NCBI GenBank assembly: GCA_019115605.1
Contig: DXDG01000011.1
Location: forward strand, 26,904 to 90,903
Direction of reading: 5' to 3'
Source of the DNA: Candidatus Alistipes faecigallinarum
GTDB lineage: Bacteria; Bacteroidota; Bacteroidia; Bacteroidales; Rikenellaceae
DNA length: 64,000 bases
Shown: positions 26,337 to 34,885 of the stretch, one piece after another
Position numbering within the stretch: the stretch's first letter is position 1
Layout: every line of letters begins with the position of its first letter
The notes under the pieces: generated by a model
Told to the model about the DNA's origin: nothing
Seen by the model: only the letters and a program-made list of their open reading frames with translations
Database searches by the model: none
Position numbers and translations under genes: made by a program

Positions 26337-26420
26337 GCACACGGATGGCTTCGAAAGCGGGACCGTGCAGGCTTCATGAAAATGAAACCGCGCCGTTATC
26401 GTACTGAAACGGCCTCCCGC

Positions 26421-26531
26421 TATCTTTGCAGCGTGAAAACCGGAAAGCCGGATTCACGAGTTGGTTTTAGGTTACATAAGTTGGTACGGGAAGATGCCGC
26501 GACGTGAAGTTGCCGCATCTTCGTATTTTTT
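26421..26531 (+). ncRNA. Candidate small RNA between the Pit and DUF2721 genes
   Basis: TATCTTTG (26421-26428) is a perfect -7 element, although no TTTG is seen at -33. About 60 nt downstream a hairpin with arms GAAGATGC (26490-26497) and GCATCTTC (26515-26522) is followed by six Ts (26526-26531). Between them GTGAA (26433 region) can pair with TTCAC around a CCGG palindrome. No plausible coding frame starts here, so a transcript of about 95 nt ending inside the 3' end of the convergent DUF2721 gene is possible. The evidence is suggestive only. Confidence 0.3.
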
Positions 26532-26922
26532 ACCGTTCCATGTCCCTGAGGTGGATCTCCAGCGCCCGGACCGAGATATGGATCTCGCGGATCGAGACCC
26601 CGAGCGAGGCGATGAGCAGCAGCAGCGCCACGCCGAAGACGTAGGCCGACAGCGACAGGAGCCCCACATAGATCAGAAACATCGTTACGACGCACAGAAA
26701 GAGGCTCGAAACGCCCAGCGCCTGCATCGTCCGCGTGAGGTGCAGGCGGCGGCGCAGGTTGTCGATCTGCGCCCGCGTAACCTGCGAGGGGTGCTGCTGA
26801 TGCTGCTCCTTGAGCGTCCGCACAAGCTGCGCATAGGAGAGAAACCGGTTCGTATAGGCCAGCAGAATGAGCGAAACGGCCGAGAAGAGCAGGGCCGGCG
26901 TGGTGAGTGTCAGTTCTTCCAT
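26530..26922 (-). CDS. DUF2721-family membrane protein
   Basis: The 130-residue protein has hydrophobic segments at about 8-28, 68-90 and 92-112, with a basic helical loop (RRRLHLTRTMQAL) between the first two, the layout of the DUF2721 family, whose function is unknown. The start at 26922 (MEELTLTTPALLF) is chosen because the open frame upstream encodes no membrane-protein-like sequence, and a -7-like TACCTTTG lies on this strand at 26948-26955. It is a lone gene, convergent with the phosphate operon. Confidence 0.85.
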   Translation of the reverse strand: MEELTLTTPALLFSAVSLILLAYTNRFLSYAQLVRTLKEQHQQHPSQVTRAQIDNLRRRLHLTRTMQALGVSSLFLCVVTMFLIYVGLLSLSAYVFGVALLLLIASLGVSIREIHISVRALEIHLRDMER

Positions 26923-27166
26923 GAGTGTGCTGTTTTTTTCTCTGCGGCAAAGGTAGGAATTATTTCCGACTCCGGACAGCCGCGATCGGCCGCGCCCCCC
27001 CCTGCCAAAGGGCTCGGTCTGCGGAAGATGGCCTTCCCAGCGAGTGCGGAACGCCCGGCGAGAAGCCCCCGGGAACACCGCTCCCGTACGCCTCACCGGA
27101 ATACCGAAAAACAGGTATTTTGCCCTTCAGATGCCCCCTGAAGGCCCTGAAACCGAAAAAATTGAT

Positions 27167-27174
27167 TATCTTTG
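27167..27174 (+). promoter_or_regulatory. -7 element of the pyruvate formate-lyase operon
   Basis: TATCTTTG is a perfect -7 element 48 nt before the ATG at 27222. No TTTG is present at the -33 distance, so an activator may be needed, but no known site is recognised. Confidence 0.6.
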
Positions 27175-27221
27175 CCAGCCGAAAAGCGACAATTTCAATC
27201 TCAAAAAGGACAATATCTTCT

Positions 27222-29450
27222 ATGGAACTGAACAAGACCTTCATCGACGGCCTTTGGAGCAAAGAGATCAACGTAACGAGTTTCGTACAGACGAACATCA
27301 CCCCCTACCTGGGCGACGCCTCGTTCCTGCAGGGACCGACCGAACGCACCCGCCACATCTGGAACCTCTGCCTCCAGGCACTCGAGGAGGAGCGGCAGCG
27401 CAACGGCGTCCGCTCGCTGGACAACAGGACCGTCTCGACGATCACCTCGCACAAGGCCGGCTATATCGACCGCGAACAGGAGCTCATCGTGGGTCTGCAG
27501 ACCGACGAGCTGCTCAAGCGTGCCATCAAGCCCTTCGGCGGCATCAACGTCGTATCGCGCGCCTGCAGGGAGAACGGCGTCGATGTCGATGAGAAGGTCC
27601 GCGACATCTTCACCCACTACCGCAAGACGCACAACGACGGCGTCTTCGACGTCTACACCGAGGAGATTCGCTCGTTCCGCTCGCTGGGCTTCCTGACGGG
27701 TCTTCCCGACAACTACGCCCGCGGCCGCATCATCGGCGACTACCGCCGTCTGGCCCTCTACGGCACCGACCGTCTGATCGAGGCCAAGCAGGAGGACCTG
27801 CGCCGCCTCACGGGTCCGATGACCGAGGCCCGCATCCGCCTGCGCGAGGAGGTTGCCGAGCAGATCAAGGCCCTGAAGGAGATCCGCACGATGGGCGAAT
27901 ACTACGATCTGGACCTGAGCCGCCCGGCGCACTCGGCCCGCGAGGCCGTGCAGTGGGTCTACATGGCCTACCTGGCGGCGGTCAAGGAGCAGGACGGCGC
28001 CGCCATGTCGCTGGGCAACGTCTCGTCGTTCCTCGACATCTTCATCGAATACGACCTGGCCCACGGCCTGATCGACGAGACGTTCGCCCAGGAGCTCATC
28101 GACCAGTTCGTCATCAAGCTCCGCATGGTGCGCCACCTGCGCATGCAGTCCTACAACGACATCTTCGCCGGCGACCCGACGTGGGTTACCGAGGCGATCG
28201 GAGGCCGCTTCAACGACGGCCGCACGAAGGTTACGAAGACCTCGTTCCGCTTCCTGCAGACGCTCTACAACCTCGGTCCCTCGCCCGAGCCGAACCTCAC
28301 GATCCTCTGGAGCCCCGACCTGCCGCAGGGATTCAAGGAGTTCTGCGCGAAGGTTTCGGCCGACACCAGCTCGATCCAGTACGAGAACGACGACCTGATG
28401 CGCGAAGTGCGCCACTCGGACGACTACGGTATCGCCTGCTGCGTTTCGTATCAGGACATCGGCCGCCAGATCCAGTTCTTCGGCGCCCGCTGCAACCTGG
28501 CCAAGGCGCTGCTGCTGGCCATCAACGAGGGCCGCTGCGAGAACACCGGCACGGTGATGGTCAAGGGTATCCCCGCACTGTCGGAGGGCCCGCTACGCTT
28601 CGAGGAGGTGATGCGGAACTACAAGATGGTGCTGCACGAGATCGCCCGCGTCTACAATGAGGCGATGAACATCATCCACTACATGCACGACAAGTACTAC
28701 TACGAGAAGGCCCAGATGGCATTCGTCGATACCGACCCGCGTATCAACCTCGCCTACGGCGTGGCCGGCCTCTCGATCGCCCTCGACTCCCTCTCGGCCA
28801 TCAAGTATGCCCGCGTTACGGTGCGCCGCAACGAGCAGGGTCTCTCCGAAGGCTTCGATATCGAGGGTGAATTCCCCTGCTTCGGCAACAACGACGACCG
28901 CGTCGATCACCTCGGCGTCGATCTGGTCTACTACTTCAGCGAGGAGCTCAAGAAGTTGCCCGTCTACAAGAACGCACGCCCGACGCTGTCGCTGCTGACG
29001 ATCACCTCGAACGTCATGTACGGCAAGAAGACCGGCGCCACGCCCGACGGCCGCGCCAAGGGTGTCGCCTTCGCACCGGGTGCCAACCCCATGCACGGAC
29101 GCGACAGGAGCGGTGCCATCGCCTCGCTCTCATCGGTGGCCAAGCTCCGCTACCGCGACTCGCAGGACGGTATCTCGAACACCTTCTCGATCGTTCCGAA
29201 GTCGCTCGGCCCCACCGAGCAGGACCGCGTGGACAACCTGGTAACGATGCTCGACGGCTACTTCACGAAGGGTGCCCACCACCTGAACGTGAACGTGTTG
29301 AACCGCGCGATGCTCGAGGATGCCATGGAGCACCCGGAGAAGTATCCGCAGCTGACGATCCGCGTATCGGGCTACGCCGTGAACTTCACCAAGCTGAGCC
29401 GCGAGCATCAGCTTGAGGTCATCAGCCGCAGCTTCCACGAACGCATGTAG
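27222..29450 (+). CDS. pflB: Formate C-acetyltransferase (pyruvate formate-lyase)
   Basis: The 742-residue glycyl-radical enzyme converts pyruvate and CoA to acetyl-CoA and formate under anaerobiosis. Visible active-site residues are the cysteine pair Cys406-Cys407 in GIACCVSYQ and the radical glycine Gly717 in RVSGYAVNF. Length matches the PflB family. The start at 27222 ([12 protein letters not shown]) is chosen over the longer open frame because it follows the promoter and agrees with the family N-terminus. The activase starts 2 nt after the stop codon. Confidence 0.95.
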   Translation: MELNKTFIDGLWSKEINVTSFVQTNITPYLGDASFLQGPTERTRHIWNLCLQALEEERQRNGVRSLDNRTVSTITSHKAGYIDREQELIVGLQTDELLKRAIKPFGGINVVSRACRENGVDVDEKVRDIFTHYRKTHNDGVFDVYTEEIRSFRSLGFLTGLPDNYARGRIIGDYRRLALYGTDRLIEAKQEDLRRLTGPMTEARIRLREEVAEQIKALKEIRTMGEYYDLDLSRPAHSAREAVQWVYMAYLAAVKEQDGAAMSLGNVSSFLDIFIEYDLAHGLIDETFAQELIDQFVIKLRMVRHLRMQSYNDIFAGDPTWVTEAIGGRFNDGRTKVTKTSFRFLQTLYNLGPSPEPNLTILWSPDLPQGFKEFCAKVSADTSSIQYENDDLMREVRHSDDYGIACCVSYQDIGRQIQFFGARCNLAKALLLAINEGRCENTGTVMVKGIPALSEGPLRFEEVMRNYKMVLHEIARVYNEAMNIIHYMHDKYYYEKAQMAFVDTDPRINLAYGVAGLSIALDSLSAIKYARVTVRRNEQGLSEGFDIEGEFPCFGNNDDRVDHLGVDLVYYFSEELKKLPVYKNARPTLSLLTITSNVMYGKKTGATPDGRAKGVAFAPGANPMHGRDRSGAIASLSSVAKLRYRDSQDGISNTFSIVPKSLGPTEQDRVDNLVTMLDGYFTKGAHHLNVNVLNRAMLEDAMEHPEKYPQLTIRVSGYAVNFTKLSREHQLEVISRSFHERM

Positions 29451-29452
29451 GC

Positions 29453-30178
29453 ATGCTGCACGTACACTCCTACGAATCGATGGGAACATTCGACGGGCCG
29501 GGACTCCGGCTCGTCGTCTTCCTACAGGGCTGCAACTTCCGCTGCCTCTACTGCGCCAACCCCGACACGATCGAGGCGTGCGGCGGCAAGATGACCGAAG
29601 CGGCCGAAATTCTCCGCATGGCCGTGGACCAGAAACCCTTCTTCGGGCGGCGCGGCGGCGTAACCTTCTCGGGCGGCGAGCCGACCTTCCAGGCCGCGGC
29701 GCTGCTGCCGCTGGTGCGGATGCTCAAGGCGGAGGGGATTCACGTCTGCCTCGACTCGAACGGTGGAGTGTGGAATCCGGCCGTCGAGGAGCTGCTCGGG
29801 GAGGTCGATCTGGTGCTGCTTGACGTCAAGCAGATCACGCCGGAGCGCCACCGGCAGCTTACGGGCCGCGAAAACACGCAGACGCTGCGCACGGCGGCCT
29901 GGCTGGAGGAGCATGCCAGGCCCTTCTGGCTGCGCTACGTCCTCGTTCCGGGGTACAGCGACGCCGAGGAGGATATCCGCGCGCTGGGTGAGCGGCTGGG
30001 CGGCTGCCGCATGATCGAGCGGGTCGAGCTGCTGCCCTACCATACGCTCGGCGTACACAAATACGAGGCCATGGGGCTCGAATACCGGCTGCGCGACGTG
30101 AAGGAGAACACCCCCGAACAGACGGACCGCGCGGCGGCCCTGCTGCGGGAGTACTTCGCCACGGTCATCGTGAACTGA
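29453..30178 (+). CDS. pflA: Pyruvate formate-lyase-activating enzyme (radical SAM)
   Basis: The 241-residue protein has the radical-SAM cluster motif with Cys27, Cys31 and Cys34 in CNFRCLYC, preceded by the glycine-rich FDGPGLRLVVFLQG seen in PflA proteins. It uses S-adenosylmethionine to install the glycyl radical on PflB. It lies 2 nt after pflB, so the two are co-translated. Confidence 0.95.
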   Translation: MLHVHSYESMGTFDGPGLRLVVFLQGCNFRCLYCANPDTIEACGGKMTEAAEILRMAVDQKPFFGRRGGVTFSGGEPTFQAAALLPLVRMLKAEGIHVCLDSNGGVWNPAVEELLGEVDLVLLDVKQITPERHRQLTGRENTQTLRTAAWLEEHARPFWLRYVLVPGYSDAEEDIRALGERLGGCRMIERVELLPYHTLGVHKYEAMGLEYRLRDVKENTPEQTDRAAALLREYFATVIVN

Positions 30179-30199
30179 CGGGCCGAAGCCGCCAAAACG

Positions 30200-30232
30200 A
30201 AAAACAGCCGGGCTTATTGCCCGGCTGTTTTT
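30200..30232. terminator. Bidirectional terminator between pflA and the hexosaminidase locus
   Basis: AAAACAGCCGGGC and GCCCGGCTGTTTT pair over 13 bp around TTATT. An A-tract on one side and a T-tract on the other allow it to end both the plus-strand pfl transcript and the minus-strand hexosaminidase transcript. Confidence 0.88.
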
Positions 30233-30250
30233 GCATCACAGGGATCGCCC

Positions 30251-32323
30251 CTACTGCACGACGATCTCGTCGACAAAGATCCAGCCGCCGGGAATGCCGC
30301 CGCTGCGCGCCACATAGCGGATGTAGCGCACCTCGGCCGCGCCGTCGTAGGCAAAGGTCTTGAAGAGCAGGTCGGGACACTTGGGCGAGATGTCGTTGTG
30401 CACGGTGGCGAGCCGTTCGTACGTCTCGCCGTCCTGCGATCCGTAGATCTCCACCTGCCGCGGCACCCAGACATAGGGACCGGCCGACTGCATGAAGGTG
30501 GCGCCGATATAGTGCACCTCCTGCACACGGCCCAGATCGACCGTCATGTCGACATCCGTATCGAGGAATCCCTGCCAGCGGCGGTCGCCGTAGGTCCAGC
30601 CGCCCAGCACGCCGTCGGTCAGTGTCGAGGCGCCCGAGGCGACATATTTCTCACTCCACGGCGTCGCATAGTGCACCGGGCAGCCCTCGGCCAGGTGGTG
30701 CTTCGGGGCAAGGCTCTCGGGCCGCTCGCCGTACTCGGTCCGCAGGTCGAAAGGCTTGTATCCGCGTGCACGCAGCAGCTCCGACGCCTCAAGGGCCCGG
30801 GCGTGGAACGCGTCGTAGGACTTGTGTTCGGGAAGGCTCCACCCCACTTCGGCGAGGGCCATCAGCCGCGGCCACATCATGTATTCGTAGTGGGCGTCCG
30901 TGGGGATCCACTCGGCCCAGAGGTTGGCCTGCACGCCAAGCAGCAGCCGCTCCTCTTCGGGAGTCATCTCCTCCGACACGGGTTCGAAGGAGTAAACCTT
31001 GCGCAGGGGCGTATAGCCGCCGATCGACGCGGGCTGCGTGAAGGGGGCATCCTGCGTATAGTCGAAGTAGCAGAACTCCCCGGGCGTGAAGATCGCCCGG
31101 TGGCCTGAGCGGAGGGCCTGCATGCCCCCCTCCACACCGCGCCACGACATGACCGTGGCATTCGGGGCCAGTCCGCCGTCGAGAATCTCGTCCCAGCCCA
31201 GCAGCTTGCGGCCGTGGGCATTGAGGAAGCGCTCGATGCGGTGGATCAGGTAACTCTGCAGCTCGTCCACGTCCTTCAGCCCCTCGGCCTGCATGCGGGC
31301 CTGACACTTCGGGCAGGTGCGCCAGGCCGACTTGCCGGCCTCATCGCCCCCGATGTGGATATACTCCGAGGGGAAGAGCTCCATGACCTCCGTGAGGACA
31401 TTCTCCAGGAACTCGAAGGTCTTCTCGTTGCCCGGGCAGAGGTCGTAGTCCTTGTAGGCCAAGCCCGTACATCCCAGCTCGGGGTAGGCGGCCGTAACCT
31501 CGTCGCTGTGGCCCGGCATCTCGATCTCGGGGATCACCTCGATATGGCGCCGGCGGGCATACTCGACGATCCGGCGGATATCCTCCTTCGTATAGTAGCC
31601 GCCGTGGGCCTGCGGGTCGTCCGCCTCGCAGTAGCGGCGGTCGCCCTTCCACCAGCTCTCCCAGTCCGCGTAGGGGCGCCAGGCCGCAAACTCCGCGAGA
31701 CGGGGGTAGCGCTCGATCTCCAGGCGCCAGCCGGCGCCGTCGGTCAGGTGCATGTGCAGGCGGTTGAGCTTGAAGAGCGCCATGGCATCCAGCTGCCGCT
31801 CGATGAACTCCACGGAGCGGAAATGGCGGCTCACATCGATCATGAAGCCACGATACGCGAAGCGCGGCGCGTCGTCGATCGTGCGGCAGGCGATCTCGGT
31901 CGGGCGGCCGTCGTCGCTGATCTGCAGCAGGCTCTGCACGGCGTAGAAGAGTCCGGCCGTGGCGCGGGCCGTGGCGACGATGCGCCGCGGCGTGATCTCC
32001 AGCCGGTAGGCTTCCTCCGAGACGAAGCCCCGCGCGGCCGGTTCGAGCCGCAGTTCGAGGTCAGCACGCTCCCGACCGGCCGGCTGCCAGCCGAGCGTCG
32101 CGAGGTAGGCCCCCAGGTCGTCGGCCGCCGCAGCCTCGCCGCGCGGCGTGCGGATCTCGAAGCGGACGGGCGTCTCCAGACGATAGACGCCTTCGGTCCG
32201 GATGTCGGAAGCCGGGACGGGAATCACCCCGCGCACGGCGGCGGGCTCCCCGGCGGCCGACGCCTCGGGGAACACCATCGCCAGCAGGGCGGCGATCCAG
32301 GCAACATGCAACGAACGGATCAT
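30251..32323 (-). CDS. GH20 beta-N-acetylhexosaminidase (exported)
   Basis: The 690-residue protein has a signal peptide (about 1-24), a GH20 N-terminal beta domain (about 35-145), and the GH20 catalytic barrel (about 155-490) with the catalytic pair Asp327-Glu328 in HIGGDEAG. The C-terminal about 120 residues (after 555) look like a discoidin/F5-8-type carbohydrate-binding domain ending in GGWIFVDEIVV. It removes terminal GlcNAc or GalNAc from glycans. Its ATG overlaps the stop codon of the upstream GH20 gene by 1 nt (TGATG), so the two are co-translated. Confidence 0.93.
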   Translation of the reverse strand: MIRSLHVAWIAALLAMVFPEASAAGEPAAVRGVIPVPASDIRTEGVYRLETPVRFEIRTPRGEAAAADDLGAYLATLGWQPAGRERADLELRLEPAARGFVSEEAYRLEITPRRIVATARATAGLFYAVQSLLQISDDGRPTEIACRTIDDAPRFAYRGFMIDVSRHFRSVEFIERQLDAMALFKLNRLHMHLTDGAGWRLEIERYPRLAEFAAWRPYADWESWWKGDRRYCEADDPQAHGGYYTKEDIRRIVEYARRRHIEVIPEIEMPGHSDEVTAAYPELGCTGLAYKDYDLCPGNEKTFEFLENVLTEVMELFPSEYIHIGGDEAGKSAWRTCPKCQARMQAEGLKDVDELQSYLIHRIERFLNAHGRKLLGWDEILDGGLAPNATVMSWRGVEGGMQALRSGHRAIFTPGEFCYFDYTQDAPFTQPASIGGYTPLRKVYSFEPVSEEMTPEEERLLLGVQANLWAEWIPTDAHYEYMMWPRLMALAEVGWSLPEHKSYDAFHARALEASELLRARGYKPFDLRTEYGERPESLAPKHHLAEGCPVHYATPWSEKYVASGASTLTDGVLGGWTYGDRRWQGFLDTDVDMTVDLGRVQEVHYIGATFMQSAGPYVWVPRQVEIYGSQDGETYERLATVHNDISPKCPDLLFKTFAYDGAAEVRYIRYVARSGGIPGGWIFVDEIVVQ

Positions 32324-34650
32324 CAGTTCACGCAGATTTCATCCACGAAGAGGAAGCCCTTCTTGCCGCGGGCTCCGTGCCACTCGGGGATCGGGTTCAC
32401 GGTCTGCGCCTCGACACGCAGGTAGCGGGCCGAGGTCTCGGGGAACGACACCGTGTATTTCTTCAGGGTATCGGGATCGGCGGCCGTCTCCATCGGGATC
32501 TCGATGCGGCCCACCTCGGTGAAGGTCTCCCCGTCGTCCGAGGTGCTGGCAACGAGCGTCAGCGGCGGGAAGATATCCTCGCCCTTCGAGACGAGCGTGC
32601 CGAGGCACACCTCGCTGTACGAGGCACCCGACATGTCGATCACCACGTCCATCGGATCGCCGAACCAGCCCGTCCAGTCGCCGTTGGCGTAGCTGAAGTA
32701 GCTCTCCACGCCGTCCACGAGCGTGGCCGGAGCACCGAAACGGTACTTCTCCAGCGGCTGGGTGCGCATCACGACCGGGTGGCCCATCGCCTTGTTGTCG
32801 GCGAAGACGCGCTCCAGCACCCGCGAACGGTTCTCTCCGCGGACAGCCACGGCCTTGAGCGTGCAGCCCTCGCGGATCTCGACCGGCGCCGTATAGCGCG
32901 TGCTCTCGGTCGTCGGATCCGTGCCGTCGAGCGTATAGTAGATCGGCGCGTCGCCGAGTGTCGAGAGCGACACCTCGACGCACTGCTTCTCGGGATTGCT
33001 CCGCACCTCGGCATGCACGCCGAAGACCACGGGCGAATAGTTGTAGCCCATGCGGGTGTAGAGATCGACGAAGTGCGGCAGCGCCCCGGCGAAACGATCC
33101 CACTCGCGGCGTCCCTTGTCGCACCACTGCACCTCGCTCAAGGCGGCCATGCGCGGCAGCAGCATGTACTCCAGATGCTCGGGCGAAAGGACATACTCCG
33201 TCCAGAGGTTCGCCTGAATGCCCAGGATATGGTCGCTCAGCTCCTGCGCGAGCGAGTCGGGAATCGGCTCGTAGGAGTAGACCTTCTCGACGGGCAGGTA
33301 GCCGCCGATGCCGAAGGGCTCGTTCTCAACGTCGCGGGACTGGTAGTAGTCGAAGTAGAAGTGCGTCGTGGGGGTCATGATGGCGTCGTGGCCCAGCTTG
33401 GCCGCGGCGATGCCGCCCTCCGAACCGCGCCACGACATGACGGTGGCGTCCGGGGCCAGTTCACCTTCGAGGATCTCGTCCCAGCCGATGATGCGGCGGC
33501 CGTGCTCGTTGAGGAACTTCTCGACGCGGGCCGTAACATAGCTCTGGAGGTAGTACTCGGCGGCATGCTTCTCGTCGCCCTTGATACCCAGCTCGCGGAT
33601 CTTCGCCTGGCAGACGGGGCACTTCTCCCAGCGCGTCTTCGGACACTCGTCGCCGCCGATGTGGATATACTCCGAGGGGAAGAGCTCCATGACCTCCGTG
33701 AGAACATTCTCCAGGAACTCGAAGGTCTTCTCCTTGCCGACGCACAGCACATCTTCGGCAACGCCCCAGCGGCCCCACACCTCATACGGGCCTCCGGTGC
33801 ATCCCAGCTCGGGATAGCAGGCCAGCGCGGCGAGCATGTGGCCCGGAAGGTCGATCTCGGGGATCACCGTAATGCCGCGGGCAGCCGCATAGGCCACCAC
33901 CTCGCGGATCTCGTCCTGCGTGTAGTAACCGCCGTAGGGCACGCCGTCGTACTGGTCCCAGTTCTTCTTGACGACCGTACCCTTGCGGATGCTGCCGAAC
34001 TCGGTCAGACGGGGGTAGCGCTTGATCTCGATGCGCCAGCCCTGGTCGTCCGTGAGGTGCCAGTGCAGGCGGTTGAGCTTGTGGAAGGCCATCAGGTCGA
34101 TGATCTTCTCGACCTCCTCCTTCGAGAAGAAGTGGCGCGCCACGTCGAGCATCAGACCGCGGTAGGCAAAGCGCGGGGCATCGTCGATCGCAACGCACGG
34201 CAGCGTCCAGGCGGTCGCGGCATCGTCCTCACCGCCGAAGAAGGCGGCGGGCAGCAGCTGCTTGACCGTCTGCACGGCATAGAGGAAGCCGGGTAGCGAC
34301 GACGCACGGACCGTAACGCCCGAAGCGGCCACGTCGAGCTGGTAGCGCTCGGCGTCGAGCGCCTCGTCCACGATGAAGCGGAAGCCCTCGCCGGCCGCCG
34401 GGTCGGCGACATACGACACGGCGCTCCCGGCCTGCGTGGCCTCCGACAGCCGGGCGGCAAACTCCTCGACCACGGCACGCGAAGCCTCGTCGAGGCGCTC
34501 GTCGCAGGTGAAGGCGGCACCCGCCACGGCATACGTGCCCGAGCGGGGGGTCAGCTCATTGGGATAGGGAATCAATTCGTAGGTGTTCGTCTTCCCGGCA
34601 CACGAGGTCAGGAGCAGCGACGACACGAACAAGGCAAGCAATCTGTTCAT
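32323..34650 (-). CDS. GH20 beta-N-acetylhexosaminidase (lipoprotein)
   Basis: The 775-residue protein has a lipobox LLLTSC (Cys17), the GH20 N-terminal domain (about 25-150), the catalytic barrel (about 155-500) with Asp334-Glu335 in HIGGDECPK, a chitobiase C-terminal-type domain (about 540-620, PIYYTLDGTDPTTESTRYT), and a C-terminal discoidin-like domain (about 640-775). The two GH20 genes are clearly related but diverged, so they may differ in linkage or cell location. It is transcribed from its own promoter-like site and also from the SusCD genes upstream. Confidence 0.93.
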   Translation of the reverse strand: MNRLLALFVSSLLLTSCAGKTNTYELIPYPNELTPRSGTYAVAGAAFTCDERLDEASRAVVEEFAARLSEATQAGSAVSYVADPAAGEGFRFIVDEALDAERYQLDVAASGVTVRASSLPGFLYAVQTVKQLLPAAFFGGEDDAATAWTLPCVAIDDAPRFAYRGLMLDVARHFFSKEEVEKIIDLMAFHKLNRLHWHLTDDQGWRIEIKRYPRLTEFGSIRKGTVVKKNWDQYDGVPYGGYYTQDEIREVVAYAAARGITVIPEIDLPGHMLAALACYPELGCTGGPYEVWGRWGVAEDVLCVGKEKTFEFLENVLTEVMELFPSEYIHIGGDECPKTRWEKCPVCQAKIRELGIKGDEKHAAEYYLQSYVTARVEKFLNEHGRRIIGWDEILEGELAPDATVMSWRGSEGGIAAAKLGHDAIMTPTTHFYFDYYQSRDVENEPFGIGGYLPVEKVYSYEPIPDSLAQELSDHILGIQANLWTEYVLSPEHLEYMLLPRMAALSEVQWCDKGRREWDRFAGALPHFVDLYTRMGYNYSPVVFGVHAEVRSNPEKQCVEVSLSTLGDAPIYYTLDGTDPTTESTRYTAPVEIREGCTLKAVAVRGENRSRVLERVFADNKAMGHPVVMRTQPLEKYRFGAPATLVDGVESYFSYANGDWTGWFGDPMDVVIDMSGASYSEVCLGTLVSKGEDIFPPLTLVASTSDDGETFTEVGRIEIPMETAADPDTLKKYTVSFPETSARYLRVEAQTVNPIPEWHGARGKKGFLFVDEICVN

Positions 34651-34719
34651 AACGTATTTTTAGAAATTAGGTTTCGGCACAGGCATCCGCCCGGCGGGCC
34701 GGATGCGGTTTGGGAGCAA

Positions 34720-34737
34720 GTTATCTGCAAAGATAAC
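34720..34737 (-). promoter_or_regulatory. Promoter -7 element inside an inverted repeat, upstream of the GH20 pair
   Basis: On the minus strand TATCTTTG (34735 to 34728) is a perfect -7 element, and it lies inside the inverted repeat GTTATC-N6-GATAAC (34720-34737). A repressor bound there would block the promoter. No -33 TTTG is seen. A second hairpin follows in the leader (34683-34706). Confidence 0.5.
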
Positions 34738-34832
34738 GGTTTCAGCGGAAGAAACCGCCGGATCTCTCCGAAAATCGGGCAAATACAGCAAAAAAAGCGG
34801 CGGCGGCTCCCGGTTTTGCGCGCCTCCTTCCG

Positions 34833-34863
34833 AAAAGGGGCCCGCCGCAAAGCAGCGAGCCCC
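34833..34863 (-). terminator. Terminator between susD and the GH20 genes
   Basis: On the minus strand GGGGCTCGC pairs with GCGGGCCCC over 9 bp (one G-U pair) and is followed by TTTT. It lies just after the SusD stop codon and could reduce read-through into the GH20 genes. Confidence 0.65.
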
Positions 34864-34885
34864 CGTTTCGAAATTCCGGCAGCGA

